NCBI GenBank assembly: GCA_947629595.1 | Contig: CANREI010000010.1 | Span: 1-25,268 of the forward strand | Source: an uncultured Alphaproteobacteria bacterium | GTDB lineage: Bacteria; Pseudomonadota; Alphaproteobacteria; CAAHEQ01; UBA3637 | Length of the DNA: 25,268 nucleotides | Direction: 5' to 3' | In this document: piece by piece, positions 13,919 to 21,570 of the stretch | How positions within the stretch are numbered: position 1 is the first letter of the stretch | Layout: each line of letters starts with the position of its first letter | The notes under the pieces: model-generated | Database searches by the model: none | What the model saw: the letters and a program-made list of their open reading frames with translations, nothing else | Told to the model about the DNA's origin: nothing | Made by a program: the position numbers and the translations under genes

Positions 13919-14752
13919 TTACATTTCGCTTTGATAGAAACAATTAATCGGACGCATACCGTTTAAAAACTTATATATTTCAATCTTGTTGAGCTTTGCT
14001 TCTTGTCCGACGTTTGTGTAACACACATTTGAAATAATTTCCCCGTTGTTGAGTTCGAGAACGGCCAAAGGTGCCGAATCAAAGTAAAATAATCGTGCGG
14101 TTTGATTCATCACCCCGTTTGAAAAAAAGATTTCCGATTGAACGGTTGATCCGTCTTCGTAAAATTGCATTTGAAGTCCTTGAATTTTGCCGTTTTGATA
14201 GCTTTGCGTCAATTGTAAATTTCCGTTATCATGATACATTTCTCCCCTGCCGACGGGAACGTTGTTTTCGTAGGTTTGACGCATTTGCATATTATTGTTT
14301 GCATAATAAGTGATCAATTGTCCGTTAATCATATCATTTTGATAAGGAATGGTTGCCATTAAAACACCGTTTGCGTAATAGAGTTTTAAAGAGCCGTTTT
14401 TTTGACCCTTTTTATAAGGAATTGAGGCCATTAAGTTCCCGTTTTCATAGAAAATGTTTTGTGTGCCGCTCATCGGTGTTCCGTTTGATTGAAAAGAGAC
14501 CAGTATATCGCCGTTGGGATAAAACACATTGTTTTGCGTTGTTTTGAATAAATCGAAAGAAGGAATGCCCCCTAAAAGATTTGACATTTTTAAATCATTA
14601 TCCAATAATGCCAAAATCGGTCGGTGATTTAAATCATAGAGAATATTATCGCCATATAAAGCCGTGTAAGGCGGACAATTGCCGAACGGTTCGGCGATTG
14701 ATTGAAAGGAATAAATACAAATCCCCAAAATAAAAAACAGTTTCGATTTCAT
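13919..14752 (-). CDS. Exported YwqK-type (MORN_2) repeat protein
   Basis: A 277-residue protein with a signal peptide (residues 1 to about 20, cleavage near SIA-EP). About eight tandem units of 20-24 residues follow from around residue 76, built on a Y/F-Y-x-N/D-G-x-x-x-x-x-x-x-Y-x-x-G pattern (FYENGNLMASIPYKKGQ, YYANGVLMATIPYQND, YHDNGNLQLTQSYQNGK, FYEDGSTVQSEIFFSNG). This is the MORN_2/YwqK repeat. Automated annotation often calls such proteins 'toxin-antitoxin YwqK family antitoxin', but no toxin gene is near and the export signal argues against that role. A short Cys-containing tail follows. The function is unknown; it is perhaps an envelope or surface scaffold. The ATG has no ribosome binding site and a promoter ends 6 bp upstream. 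Confidence 0.85.
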   Translation of the reverse strand: MKSKLFFILGICIYSFQSIAEPFGNCPPYTALYGDNILYDLNHRPILALLDNDLKMSNLLGGIPSFDLFKTTQNNVFYPNGDILVSFQSNGTPMSGTQNIFYENGNLMASIPYKKGQKNGSLKLYYANGVLMATIPYQNDMINGQLITYYANNNMQMRQTYENNVPVGRGEMYHDNGNLQLTQSYQNGKIQGLQMQFYEDGSTVQSEIFFSNGVMNQTARLFYFDSAPLAVLELNNGEIISNVCYTNVGQEAKLNKIEIYKFLNGMRPINCFYQSEM

Positions 14753-14758
14753 ATTTTA

Positions 14759-14787
14759 CTAATAAGTTTTTTTTTACCGTATATCAA
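14759..14787 (-). promoter_or_regulatory. Promoter of the YwqK-repeat gene, predicting a leaderless mRNA
   Basis: Minus strand: -35 TTGATA (14782-14787), 17-bp spacer, -10 TATTAG (14759-14764), then TAAAAT and the ATG at 14752. The predicted transcription start coincides with the start codon. Confidence 0.6.
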
Positions 14788-14815
14788 GCAGAAAATAAAA
14801 ATAAAGAATAAAAAA

Positions 14816-14834
14816 TCGTGTTTCCGTAACACGA
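14816..14834 (-). terminator. Orphan hairpin with T-run on the minus strand
   Basis: TCGTGTT (14816-14822) and AACACGA (14828-14834) form a 7-bp stem with a 5-nt loop. On the minus strand it is followed by TTTTTTATT, as in an intrinsic terminator. No minus-strand gene ends here; it lies between the divergent promoters of the YwqK-repeat gene and hfq. Confidence 0.35.
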
Positions 14835-14867
14835 AAAATAAAAATGATTTAAATTTTAAATAATGAC

Positions 14868-14896
14868 TTGAATTTTTTATTTAAGTATGTTATAAA
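14868..14896 (+). promoter_or_regulatory. hfq operon promoter
   Basis: -35 TTGAAT (14868-14873), 17-bp spacer, -10 TATAAA (14891-14896), leader about 22 nt ending in AAAAGGAGTTCAA before the hfq ATG. Confidence 0.65.
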
Positions 14897-14924
14897 TCAA
14901 GTGTATTTAACAAAAGGAGTTCAA

Positions 14925-15131
14925 ATGTCTTTCACGGAAGAAGCATTTTTGAAAAAAATCAGTGAGGAAAAAATACCTGTGACGGTTTTCTTAATCGGCG
15001 GCATAAAATTACAAGGAATTATTGTCGCTTTTGATGCAAAAACAATTTTTCTCCGGCGTGACGGTCATACGCAAATGATTTATAAAGAAGCTGTTTCAAC
15101 AGTGATGCCATCATCCCCTGTTGTCATATAA
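14925..15131 (+). CDS. hfq: RNA chaperone Hfq (divergent)
   Basis: A 68-residue Sm-like protein that as a hexamer pairs small RNAs with mRNAs. Sm1 is VTVFLIGGIKLQGIIVAFD and Sm2 is IYKEAVSTVMPSSPV, linked by the RRDG-type loop with one extra residue that alphaproteobacterial Hfqs have. The ATG at 14925 follows AAAAGGAG; an ATG at 14868 is open but lies on the promoter. Key positions differ from E. coli Hfq. Gln8 is Glu5. The rim basic patch RRER (16-19) reads SEEK (13-16). His57 of the YKHA motif is Glu55. Distal-face residues around GIKLQG remain. hflX follows at 17 nt, the classic hfq-hflX order, which supports the identity despite the divergence. Confidence 0.9.
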   Translation: MSFTEEAFLKKISEEKIPVTVFLIGGIKLQGIIVAFDAKTIFLRRDGHTQMIYKEAVSTVMPSSPVVI

Positions 15132-15148
15132 GTAACGGATAAATTTCA

Positions 15149-16432
15149 TTGAACAGTACGCTGATTTTATTACCGTTTTTAAGAAATAAGAATTTTTCTC
15201 GGCAGCCAGGTGCAATGCTCGAAGAGGCAACTGCATTGGTTAAAGCCATCTCATTGACTGTTTTGAAAAGTGATTTGATTCCCCTTCGATCCGTTAAAGC
15301 CGCAACATATTTGGGAAAAGGCGTGATTGATTCTTATCAATCGTTTATTCAAGAGCATCAAATCGACGTTGTGATTATATTTTGTCGTTTATCACCGTTG
15401 CAACAGCGAAATCTGGAAAAGATATGGCAAACAAAAGTGATTGATAAAACAGCATTAATTTTAGAAATTTTCGGACAGCGAGCCCGAACAAAAGAAGGGG
15501 CTTTGCAGGTTGAATTGGCACATTTAATGTATGCGCGTTCACGGTTGGTGCGTTCATGGACACACCTTGAACGGCAACGCGGCGGATCCGGCTTTTTGGG
15601 CGGGCCGGGCGAAACGCAAATTGAATTGGACAAACGGCTCATTGATGAAGATATTGTTAAAATAAAAAAAGAATTGGAGGAAGTTAAAAAAACACGCGCA
15701 CTTCATCGGCAGTCGCGGAAAAGGGTTCCTTTTCCGATTGTGGCATTGGTCGGTTATACGAATGCCGGAAAATCAACGCTTTTTAATTATTTAACGCGCG
15801 CAAACGTTTTTGCGAAAGATATGTTGTTTGCCACATTGGATCCGACAATGCGACAAATGAAACTGCCCGGCGGACAGGTGGTTATTTTGTCTGATACGGT
15901 TGGTTTTATTTCTGATTTGCCGACAGAACTGATTATGGCTTTTCGGGCAACGTTAGAGGAGGTTTTGGAAGCGGATATTATTGTTCATGTGCGTGATTAT
16001 CATCATTCGGATACATTAGCTCAAAAAAAAGATGTTGAAGCTGTTTTATGTGATTTAGGTTTAAAAGAAATTGTTGACGGGGAATTGTTGGAAGCATTGA
16101 ATAAAATTGATCTTTTCGACGAAGCCAAGCAACAAATGATTGTCAATCAAAAGAAAAAGTGCGCAAATGAGTGGCCGATTTCCGCCAAAACCGGAGAAGG
16201 GGTTCCCGCTCTTTTGAAAGCCATTGAAAACAGCTTGAATAAAGACAGAAAAACGTTTAAACTGATGATTCCGATATCCGACGGCAAAACATTGGCGACC
16301 CTTTATCGGAAAGGACAAATTTTAAGTCGGAAAGATCATGAAAAAACAATAACGCTTATGGTTCGGTTACAATCGGAAGATGAAGCGTTATTTAAACCAT
16401 ATATTGTTTATTCAAGGAAGAAAAATGACTAA
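15149..16432 (+). CDS. hflX: GTPase HflX (ribosome-associated)
   Basis: A 427-residue GTPase that binds the 50S subunit and helps rescue or split stalled ribosomes, especially under heat stress. An N-terminal HflX domain (about 1-190) includes GGSGFLGGPGETQIELDKRL. The G domain has G1 GYTNAGKST, G3 DTVGF, G4 NKID and G5 SAKTG, with LFATLDPT as switch I. A C-terminal domain follows to the end. The start appears to be TTG at 15149 with a weak purine stretch (GTAACGGATAAA); no better in-frame ATG precedes it. It sits 17 nt after hfq, and its last 8 nt overlap the RNHCP gene, so it is in one operon. Confidence 0.95.
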   Translation: MNSTLILLPFLRNKNFSRQPGAMLEEATALVKAISLTVLKSDLIPLRSVKAATYLGKGVIDSYQSFIQEHQIDVVIIFCRLSPLQQRNLEKIWQTKVIDKTALILEIFGQRARTKEGALQVELAHLMYARSRLVRSWTHLERQRGGSGFLGGPGETQIELDKRLIDEDIVKIKKELEEVKKTRALHRQSRKRVPFPIVALVGYTNAGKSTLFNYLTRANVFAKDMLFATLDPTMRQMKLPGGQVVILSDTVGFISDLPTELIMAFRATLEEVLEADIIVHVRDYHHSDTLAQKKDVEAVLCDLGLKEIVDGELLEALNKIDLFDEAKQQMIVNQKKKCANEWPISAKTGEGVPALLKAIENSLNKDRKTFKLMIPISDGKTLATLYRKGQILSRKDHEKTITLMVRLQSEDEALFKPYIVYSRKKND

Positions 16433-16745
16433 AAAATTCACGAAAACGGTTGAAAATTTTATATGTACAGTCTGCGGTTTTCATGTAAAAGGGAACGGCT
16501 ATACAAACCATTGCCCCCATTGCCTTTCTTGTCTTCATGTTGATGTTTTACCCGGTGACAGAGCTTGTTCCTGTCATGGAATTATGGACGCTGTCGGTTT
16601 TGAAATACGAAACGGGAATGAATACATTCTTCATCGATGTCGAACGTGCGGTTTTGAGCGTAAAAATCGCGTTTCACCTGATGATAATCGGCAAGCTCTT
16701 TATGCCTTATCCGGTTCATTAACGGTTAAAAAAATTTATAAATGA
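16425..16745 (+). CDS. RNHCP-domain zinc-ribbon protein
   Basis: A 106-residue protein made almost wholly of the RNHCP domain, a small metal-binding fold. The signature runs FICTVCGFHV, then NHCPHCLSCLHVD, PGDRACSCHGIMD, and HRCRTCGFERKNR. Two CxxC pairs plus additional Cys and His residues could bind two zinc ions. Family proteins are small and of unknown function; a nucleic-acid role is often guessed. The ATG at 16425 is chosen because CAAGGAAGAAAA precedes it. An upstream ATG at 16380 lies deep inside hflX. It overlaps the hflX end by 8 nt, which suggests translational coupling and a possible link to ribosome or RNA metabolism. Confidence 0.85.
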   Translation: MTKKFTKTVENFICTVCGFHVKGNGYTNHCPHCLSCLHVDVLPGDRACSCHGIMDAVGFEIRNGNEYILHRCRTCGFERKNRVSPDDNRQALYALSGSLTVKKIYK

Positions 16746-16757
16746 AAGAAATCAAAA

Positions 16758-17207
16758 ATGTTTTATATTACCTATCGCCTGATAACAAAAAATCATCCTT
16801 TCTATCTCAAATGTATTAAACTGCGGCGGAAACGGATATGGGAACCGTTGCATTTATTAACATCGGAAAACTTTGATGCGGAAGAAGAAAAATATCTTTC
16901 TTATGTGGCTGTTTTAAATTCAAGACGTGTTATCGGATGTGTTATGTTTATGCAGGAACCTCAAAACAAATGGATTCGTGTTTGTCAGTTAGCTGTTGAT
17001 GAAGCTTATTGCGGGCAGGGTATCGGTTCAAAGCTCATACGAAAGGCAGAAGAATATGCCGTAACGGAAAAATATGAACGGATGGCGTTATATGCTTATG
17101 ATGATGTTTTGCCTTTTTTTAAAAAGTTAGATTTTCAGACATTTGGCGGCTGGTATTCTCACGCCAATCACATGCGTTCGATTTTAATGATAAAAGAATT
17201 GCGTTAA
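16758..17207 (+). CDS. GNAT-family N-acetyltransferase
   Basis: A 149-residue single GNAT domain that would transfer an acetyl group from acetyl-CoA to an amine. The acetyl-CoA loop is the clearest motif: VCQLAVDEAYCGQGIGSKLI (motif A, Q/R-x-x-G-x-G as GQGIG). It is followed by AEEYAVTEKYERMALYAYDDVLPFFKKLDF, the typical end of the fold (ERMALYA ... FFKKLDFQ). It resembles ElaA- and YjcF-like small GNATs; the substrate is unknown. Only a weak AAGAAA sits before the ATG. It follows the RNHCP gene by 12 nt and is the last gene of the hfq-hflX unit. It converges on the CoA-transferase genes with 6 bp between the stops. Confidence 0.88.
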   Translation: MFYITYRLITKNHPFYLKCIKLRRKRIWEPLHLLTSENFDAEEEKYLSYVAVLNSRRVIGCVMFMQEPQNKWIRVCQLAVDEAYCGQGIGSKLIRKAEEYAVTEKYERMALYAYDDVLPFFKKLDFQTFGGWYSHANHMRSILMIKELR

Positions 17208-17213
17208 AATAAG

Positions 17214-17864
17214 CTATTGATTTTTTAAATTAACTTTAAAATCAGCCTCTGTGGTCGAACGAATATCTTCCAGAGAAGATAAAGGACTGATTTCAATGAG
17301 TGTTAAACCGTTTGCATTCAGCCGGAAAACACCTTTTTCCGTAATAATCATATCAACTTCATGTGCCGCCGTTAAAGGAAGGGTACATTTTTTGAGAATT
17401 TTAGGCTGTCCGTTATTGGTATGTTCCATGGCAACAATTACTTTTTGAGCCCCGACAACCAAATCCATGGCACCGCCCATACCGGGAACAAGTTTTCCGG
17501 GAACAACCCAGTTTGCCAAATTGCCTTTCTCATCAACCTGTAAGGCGCCCAAGACCGTTGCATTGATATGTCCGCCGCGAATCATATTAAAAGAAGAAAA
17601 GCTGTCAAAATAACAACCGCCTTCAATCAGAGAAATTAACTTACCGCCGGCATTTGTTATTTGTTCATCACAAGCCTCGGGAGCAGGGGTTTTTCCGACA
17701 CCCAACACACCGTTTTCGGATTGCAACGTCACATGTTTTTCCGGCGGAAGATAATCGGCAACCAAGGTCGGTAATCCTATGCCCAATGTGACGATATCGC
17801 CATCTTGAAATTCTTTGGCCACACGTTTGGCAATAAAATGACGGATTTCTTCTTTACTCGGCAT
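17214..17864 (-). CDS. Acyl-CoA:acetate/3-ketoacid CoA-transferase, subunit beta
   Basis: A 216-residue B subunit of a family I CoA-transferase, which moves CoA between carboxylic acids such as acetate, acetoacetate or butyrate. The catalytic glutamate is Glu50 in QSENGVLGVG. GIGLPTLVADY and the GGCYFDSFSSFNMIRGGHI and GMGGAMDLVVGAQ blocks are family hallmarks. It overlaps the alpha-subunit gene by 11 nt, and its site AAAAAGGACC lies inside that gene, so the two are translated in step. AtoA- and ScoB/ScpB-type enzymes look alike, so the preferred acid cannot be decided here. No thiolase or other fatty-acid gene is adjacent. Confidence 0.93.
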   Translation of the reverse strand: MPSKEEIRHFIAKRVAKEFQDGDIVTLGIGLPTLVADYLPPEKHVTLQSENGVLGVGKTPAPEACDEQITNAGGKLISLIEGGCYFDSFSSFNMIRGGHINATVLGALQVDEKGNLANWVVPGKLVPGMGGAMDLVVGAQKVIVAMEHTNNGQPKILKKCTLPLTAAHEVDMIITEKGVFRLNANGLTLIEISPLSSLEDIRSTTEADFKVNLKNQ

Positions 17865-18528
17865 TTTGGGGGTCCTTTTTCAATACAAGGTAATGAACAA
17901 ACAATCCCGGAACGATAATTTCATTCGGTGGCAGAGGCGTTTCGGAAAGTTCATCAACTTCAACAATCACACAGGCAGCTGCCGTTGCCATCACCGTATT
18001 AAAATTACGGGTTGTTCCTTTGTAAGAGAGATTTCCGTATTTATCGGCTTTGGAAGCATAAATTAAAGCAACATCGGCTTTCAGTGCTTTTTCAAGCAAA
18101 TAAGTTTTACCGTCGACATTTATTTTTTCTTTTCCCTTTTCGACAACGGTTCCCAAACCGGTCGGCGTTAATATACCGCCCAAACCGGCACCGCCCGCCC
18201 GAATACGTTCGGCCAGCGTTCCTTGCGGCACCAATTCGACTTTAAGTGTGCCTGCATGCATTTGTTTTCCTGTTTCGGGATTCATCCCGATGTGTGTAAC
18301 AACGGCTTTGTCGATCAAGCCTGCCGCAATTAAACGTCCTTTATCGGAATCGGCAAAAGACGTGTCATTTGCAATCAAGGTTAAATGATTTGTCTTGTTT
18401 TTTAATAAATAAGAAATAACCGACGTCGGTGAACCGCATTTCAAAAAACCGCCGATCATAACCGATGCTCCGATTGGTATTAAATCGGCAGCTTCTTGAG
18501 CGGATATTATTTTCTTTTCTTTAAACAT
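17854..18528 (-). CDS. Acyl-CoA:acetate/3-ketoacid CoA-transferase, subunit alpha
   Basis: A 224-residue A subunit, the CoA-binding partner of the gene at 17214. The signature is IPIGASVMIGGFLKCGSP near residue 20, the GGFxxxGxP type. Later blocks are ELVPQGTLAERIRAGGAG, GGILTPTGLGTVVE and IYASKADKYGNLSYKGTTRNFN. Length and motifs fit AtoD and its relatives. The ATG at 18528 has no ribosome binding site. A TTGACG-17-TACAAG promoter ends exactly 6 bp upstream, so a leaderless mRNA is predicted for this two-gene operon. Confidence 0.93.
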   Translation of the reverse strand: MFKEKKIISAQEAADLIPIGASVMIGGFLKCGSPTSVISYLLKNKTNHLTLIANDTSFADSDKGRLIAAGLIDKAVVTHIGMNPETGKQMHAGTLKVELVPQGTLAERIRAGGAGLGGILTPTGLGTVVEKGKEKINVDGKTYLLEKALKADVALIYASKADKYGNLSYKGTTRNFNTVMATAAACVIVEVDELSETPLPPNEIIVPGLFVHYLVLKKDPQNAE

Positions 18529-18534
18529 ACTATA

Positions 18535-18563
18535 CTTGTAACAAAAGTTTATGCATTCGTCAA
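18535..18563 (-). promoter_or_regulatory. CoA-transferase operon promoter, predicting a leaderless mRNA
   Basis: Minus strand: -35 TTGACG (18558-18563), 17-bp spacer, -10 TACAAG (18535-18540), then TATAGT and the ATG at 18528. The TATAGT itself would be a better -10 by sequence, but it is 23 bp from the -35 box and would start transcription inside the gene. Confidence 0.55.
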
Positions 18564-18591
18564 CCTTAAAATCGCATCTGATGATTTCTTG

Positions 18592-19782
18592 TTAACGAAA
18601 CCACGGTTTCGGGTCGATCGGTTGGCCGTTTTTGCGAATTTCCAAATAAAGCTCCCCGTTTTTATTTAATCGTCCGACAGGTTCACCGGCTAAAATTTCT
18701 TGTCCTTCCGATACGTTCATTTCTTCCAAGCCTGTTAAAAGCGTTAAATAATCATCGCCGTTGTCAACAATCAAAAGTTGTCCGTAGCTTTTGAACGGGC
18801 CGGAAAACAAAACGGTTCCGTAAAAAATGTTTGTCACAATACTGCCGCCCGTTCCCGCTAAACGCATACCCTTTGAATGAAGTCCCGCACTGTTAATATC
18901 ATTAAAGTTTTCAACAATTCGGCCGTTAATCGGATAATTCAAAGAACCTTTTGCTTTTTTAAAGGAGCCTTTGGGAATTGAAACCGATTGCGGGGGTTCA
19001 TTTTGCGCTTGAACGACGCTTTGTCTTTCAGCTCTCTGTTCTGCTTCCCGTTTTGCTTTTTCAGCTTCTTGTCGTTGTTTTTCAGCTTCCAATCTTTCTA
19101 ATAATTCCTTTAAATCTTTGGCTTGGTTGGCAAGAGAAACAATCCGTTGCCGTGATTTCTTGTGTGTGGCATCATATTGTGCTTGAAGCAGCTCTTTTTG
19201 TTTAATCAATTTGTTCATTTGCGAAGCACGTTCATTAAGTTGTGCTTGTGTGGTTTTGGCGCGCTTTGCCTGATTTTCGATTTCTTTTTTGGTGGAAGCC
19301 AGCTGCGATAAATCATGCAAAAAGCTTTCATTCATACTTTTCACCTGCGGTAAAGCAAAATTGAACAACATTTTGCTGCGCAACTGTTCCAAAGGACTTT
19401 GAGGTTCCAACAAAACAACTTCCGGCGGACGTAACGCTAATGTTTGTAATCCTGTTGAAACTTCCACCATTTGTTTATCGGATAAAGCCAGTTTTTGATT
19501 TAAATCTGCTTCTTTTTTTTGTAAATCGGCCAACTTTCTTTTTAAATCATTCAATAAATCTTCTTTTTCGCGCACGGCCTTGGCCGAACGTACCATTTGC
19601 TTTTGAACGGTTTTAATTTCATCGGCAATTTCGGCGGATTTTTTTTCGGCTTCTTTTTGCGTTTTGCGCTCTTGCCGCAATTCCGCTTCAATGCGTTGTA
19701 AATCATCTTGCGTCGGTTCCGCCTGAGCCGTACTGATCAGCAAAAATGGTAATCCGATGGAAAGAAGAAATAATTTAAACAA
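18592..19782 (-). CDS. envC: Murein hydrolase activator EnvC-like protein (degenerate LytM)
   Basis: A 396-residue periplasmic protein that in E. coli activates cell-division amidases. The signal peptide is residues 1-21 (cleavage AQA-EP). Two long Glu/Lys/Gln-rich coiled coils (about 25-115 and 155-260) are followed by a LytM/M23 domain (about 285-396). The LytM metal ligands are missing: the usual HxxxD reads HSKGM, and the HxH near the C-terminus reads ELYLE. This is the same pattern as in EnvC itself, which is a non-catalytic activator. The ending LYLEIRKNGQPIDPKPWF is very EnvC-like. The start appears to be TTG at 19782, with AAGGG about 7 nt upstream, 10 nt after gpmI. The gpmI-envC order is the same in E. 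coli. Confidence 0.88.
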   Translation of the reverse strand: MFKLFLLSIGLPFLLISTAQAEPTQDDLQRIEAELRQERKTQKEAEKKSAEIADEIKTVQKQMVRSAKAVREKEDLLNDLKRKLADLQKKEADLNQKLALSDKQMVEVSTGLQTLALRPPEVVLLEPQSPLEQLRSKMLFNFALPQVKSMNESFLHDLSQLASTKKEIENQAKRAKTTQAQLNERASQMNKLIKQKELLQAQYDATHKKSRQRIVSLANQAKDLKELLERLEAEKQRQEAEKAKREAEQRAERQSVVQAQNEPPQSVSIPKGSFKKAKGSLNYPINGRIVENFNDINSAGLHSKGMRLAGTGGSIVTNIFYGTVLFSGPFKSYGQLLIVDNGDDYLTLLTGLEEMNVSEGQEILAGEPVGRLNKNGELYLEIRKNGQPIDPKPWFR

Positions 19783-19792
19783 TTTAAAACCC

Positions 19793-21334
19793 TTAATCTT
19801 TGTAAATAAGCAATGATTTTCCTGTCATTTCAGTCGGTTGCGGCAAATGCATCAATTCAAGTAAAGTGGGTGCCACATCACATAAACGACCTTCTTTCAG
19901 TCCGATAACATTTTTCGGTGCATTTACCAAAACGGCTTTAACCGGCGTATTTGTATGCGCGGTATAAGGCGTATGTGTTGTTTCGTCCATCATTCGTTCG
20001 GCATTACCGTGATCGGCGGTAATAAACATGACGCCGCCTTTTTCCCGGACGGCTTTAACAACACGTTCCAAACAAGAGTCAACGGCTTCAACGGCTTTTA
20101 CGGCTGCTTCCATAACCCCCGTATGTCCGACCATATCACCGTTGGCATAATTAACGATAATCACATCGAACGTGTCATTTTGAATGGCCTCAACCAATTT
20201 ATCCGTTACTTCGTAAGCCGACATTTCGGGTTTTAAATCATAAGTGGCAACTTTCGGCGAGGGAATGAGAATTCTTTCTTCGCCTTGAAACAATGTTTCT
20301 TTTCCGCCGTTAAAGAAAAAAGTCACATGGGCATATTTTTCCGTTTCGGCAATGCGTAATTGCTTTAAGCCGGCATTTGCAATCACTTCACCGAAAATTT
20401 GTTGTAAATCTTCGGGCGGGAACAAAACATGCATCCATTGATTATGTTCCGTTGAATATTCCGTCATGGCAACGGCATCGGCAAAATGGATAACTCTTGA
20501 GCGCTCACTGAACGTAAAATCGGGTTGCAATAAAATACGGGTGATTTCACGCGCCCGATCGGTTCGATAGTTTGCCATAATTAAGCCGTCCTGATCTTTC
20601 ATTCCCTGATAATCACCGATGACAGCCGGCACGATAAATTCATCGAATACTTTATCGGCATAAGAAGCTTGTATGGCTTCATCTGCCGTTTTAAAACGCG
20701 GCCCTTCGGCATTGACAATTGCCTCATAAGCTAATTTAATTCTTTCCCAACGATTATCTCTGTCCATGGCATAATACCGTCCCGAAACGGTTGCCACTTT
20801 CACGAAAGGCATTTGTTGACAGGCTTTTTCCAAATCACGCATAAATCCGAGAGCGGAATCGGGCGGTGTATCGCGTCCGTCCGTAAAAGCATGCAGGGCA
20901 ACGGGAATTTCCGCTTCATTTAAAATACGCGCCAGAGCAATCATATGAGATTGTTGCGCATGAACGCCGCCCGTACCGATTAACCCCATTAAATGACAGG
21001 TTCCCTTGGTGACTTTTAATTTATCAATCAACGTGCGCAGAACGGGATTTTTATCCAGTTCGTGTGATTGAACGGCTTGATCGATGCGCGGTAAATCCTG
21101 CATAACAATTCGTCCGGCCCCCAAATTGGTGTGTCCCACTTCGGAGTTGCCCATTTGTCCGGCGGGTAAACCCACATCCAGACCCGAAGTTTTAAGCATT
21201 GTTGTGGGATATTCTTGAATTAACGTATGCCAAAACGGTGTTTTTCCCGTTTCAATGGCGTTAAATTCTTTTTGATCACGATAACCCCAACCGTCCAATA
21301 TGCACAGAACGACGGGTTTTTGTCTTGTATTCAT
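19793..21334 (-). CDS. gpmI: 2,3-bisphosphoglycerate-independent phosphoglycerate mutase
   Basis: A glycolysis enzyme interconverting 3- and 2-phosphoglycerate through a phosphoserine and two manganese ions; 513 residues, the usual length. Metal-binding Asp14 lies in ILDGWG. The phosphorylated Ser64 is in MGNSEVGHTNLGAG. HAFTDGRDTPPDSA, NYRTDRAREI, NYANGDMVGHTG and ITADHGNAERM provide further ligands. The ATG at 21334 is chosen because AAAGGATTAAAA lies directly before it. A start 18 nt further upstream is open but would place that ribosome binding site inside the coding region. It forms an operon with envC. No -35/-10 pair of good quality is seen upstream; a lone TATAAT lies near 21390. Confidence 0.96.
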   Translation of the reverse strand: MNTRQKPVVLCILDGWGYRDQKEFNAIETGKTPFWHTLIQEYPTTMLKTSGLDVGLPAGQMGNSEVGHTNLGAGRIVMQDLPRIDQAVQSHELDKNPVLRTLIDKLKVTKGTCHLMGLIGTGGVHAQQSHMIALARILNEAEIPVALHAFTDGRDTPPDSALGFMRDLEKACQQMPFVKVATVSGRYYAMDRDNRWERIKLAYEAIVNAEGPRFKTADEAIQASYADKVFDEFIVPAVIGDYQGMKDQDGLIMANYRTDRAREITRILLQPDFTFSERSRVIHFADAVAMTEYSTEHNQWMHVLFPPEDLQQIFGEVIANAGLKQLRIAETEKYAHVTFFFNGGKETLFQGEERILIPSPKVATYDLKPEMSAYEVTDKLVEAIQNDTFDVIIVNYANGDMVGHTGVMEAAVKAVEAVDSCLERVVKAVREKGGVMFITADHGNAERMMDETTHTPYTAHTNTPVKAVLVNAPKNVIGLKEGRLCDVAPTLLELMHLPQPTEMTGKSLLIYKD

Positions 21335-21496
21335 TTTTAATCCTTTCATCAAAAAATAATAAATGAGTTCTTAAAACAGATAGGTGCATTATAAAATAAT
21401 TTTTAGAAAAAGTGTATATTTTTTTTAAAATTTTGTAAAAAAAGATGAAAACAAAGCAAATTCAATCCGTTAAAATTTATTTTTTTCGGAAAATAT

Positions 21497-21525
21497 TTGA
21501 AATCAAGCGATTCAATTCTTAACTT
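21497..21525 (+). promoter_or_regulatory. Possible promoter of the EAL-protein operon
   Basis: -35 TTGAAA (21497-21502), 17-bp spacer, -10 TAACTT (21520-21525). The region around it is very A/T-rich, so chance matches are likely. The intergenic stretch 21335-21570 holds no other feature I can name. Confidence 0.4.
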
Positions 21526-21570
21526 TTTGTTAAAATGACTGATAAAACATATAAAAAGGGAGATCATTCA

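Noticed and set aside
13919..14752. Toxin-antitoxin system for the YwqK-repeat gene
   Set aside because: No toxin-like gene is adjacent and the protein carries an export signal.
14868..15131. Longer Hfq starting at 14868
   Set aside because: The extra codons lie on the -35/-10 promoter and leader; the ATG at 14925 has AAAAGGAG.
18592..19782. envC product as an active metallopeptidase
   Set aside because: The LytM zinc ligands are missing (HSKGM, ELYLE), as in known EnvC activators, so this is expected and not a novel decay.
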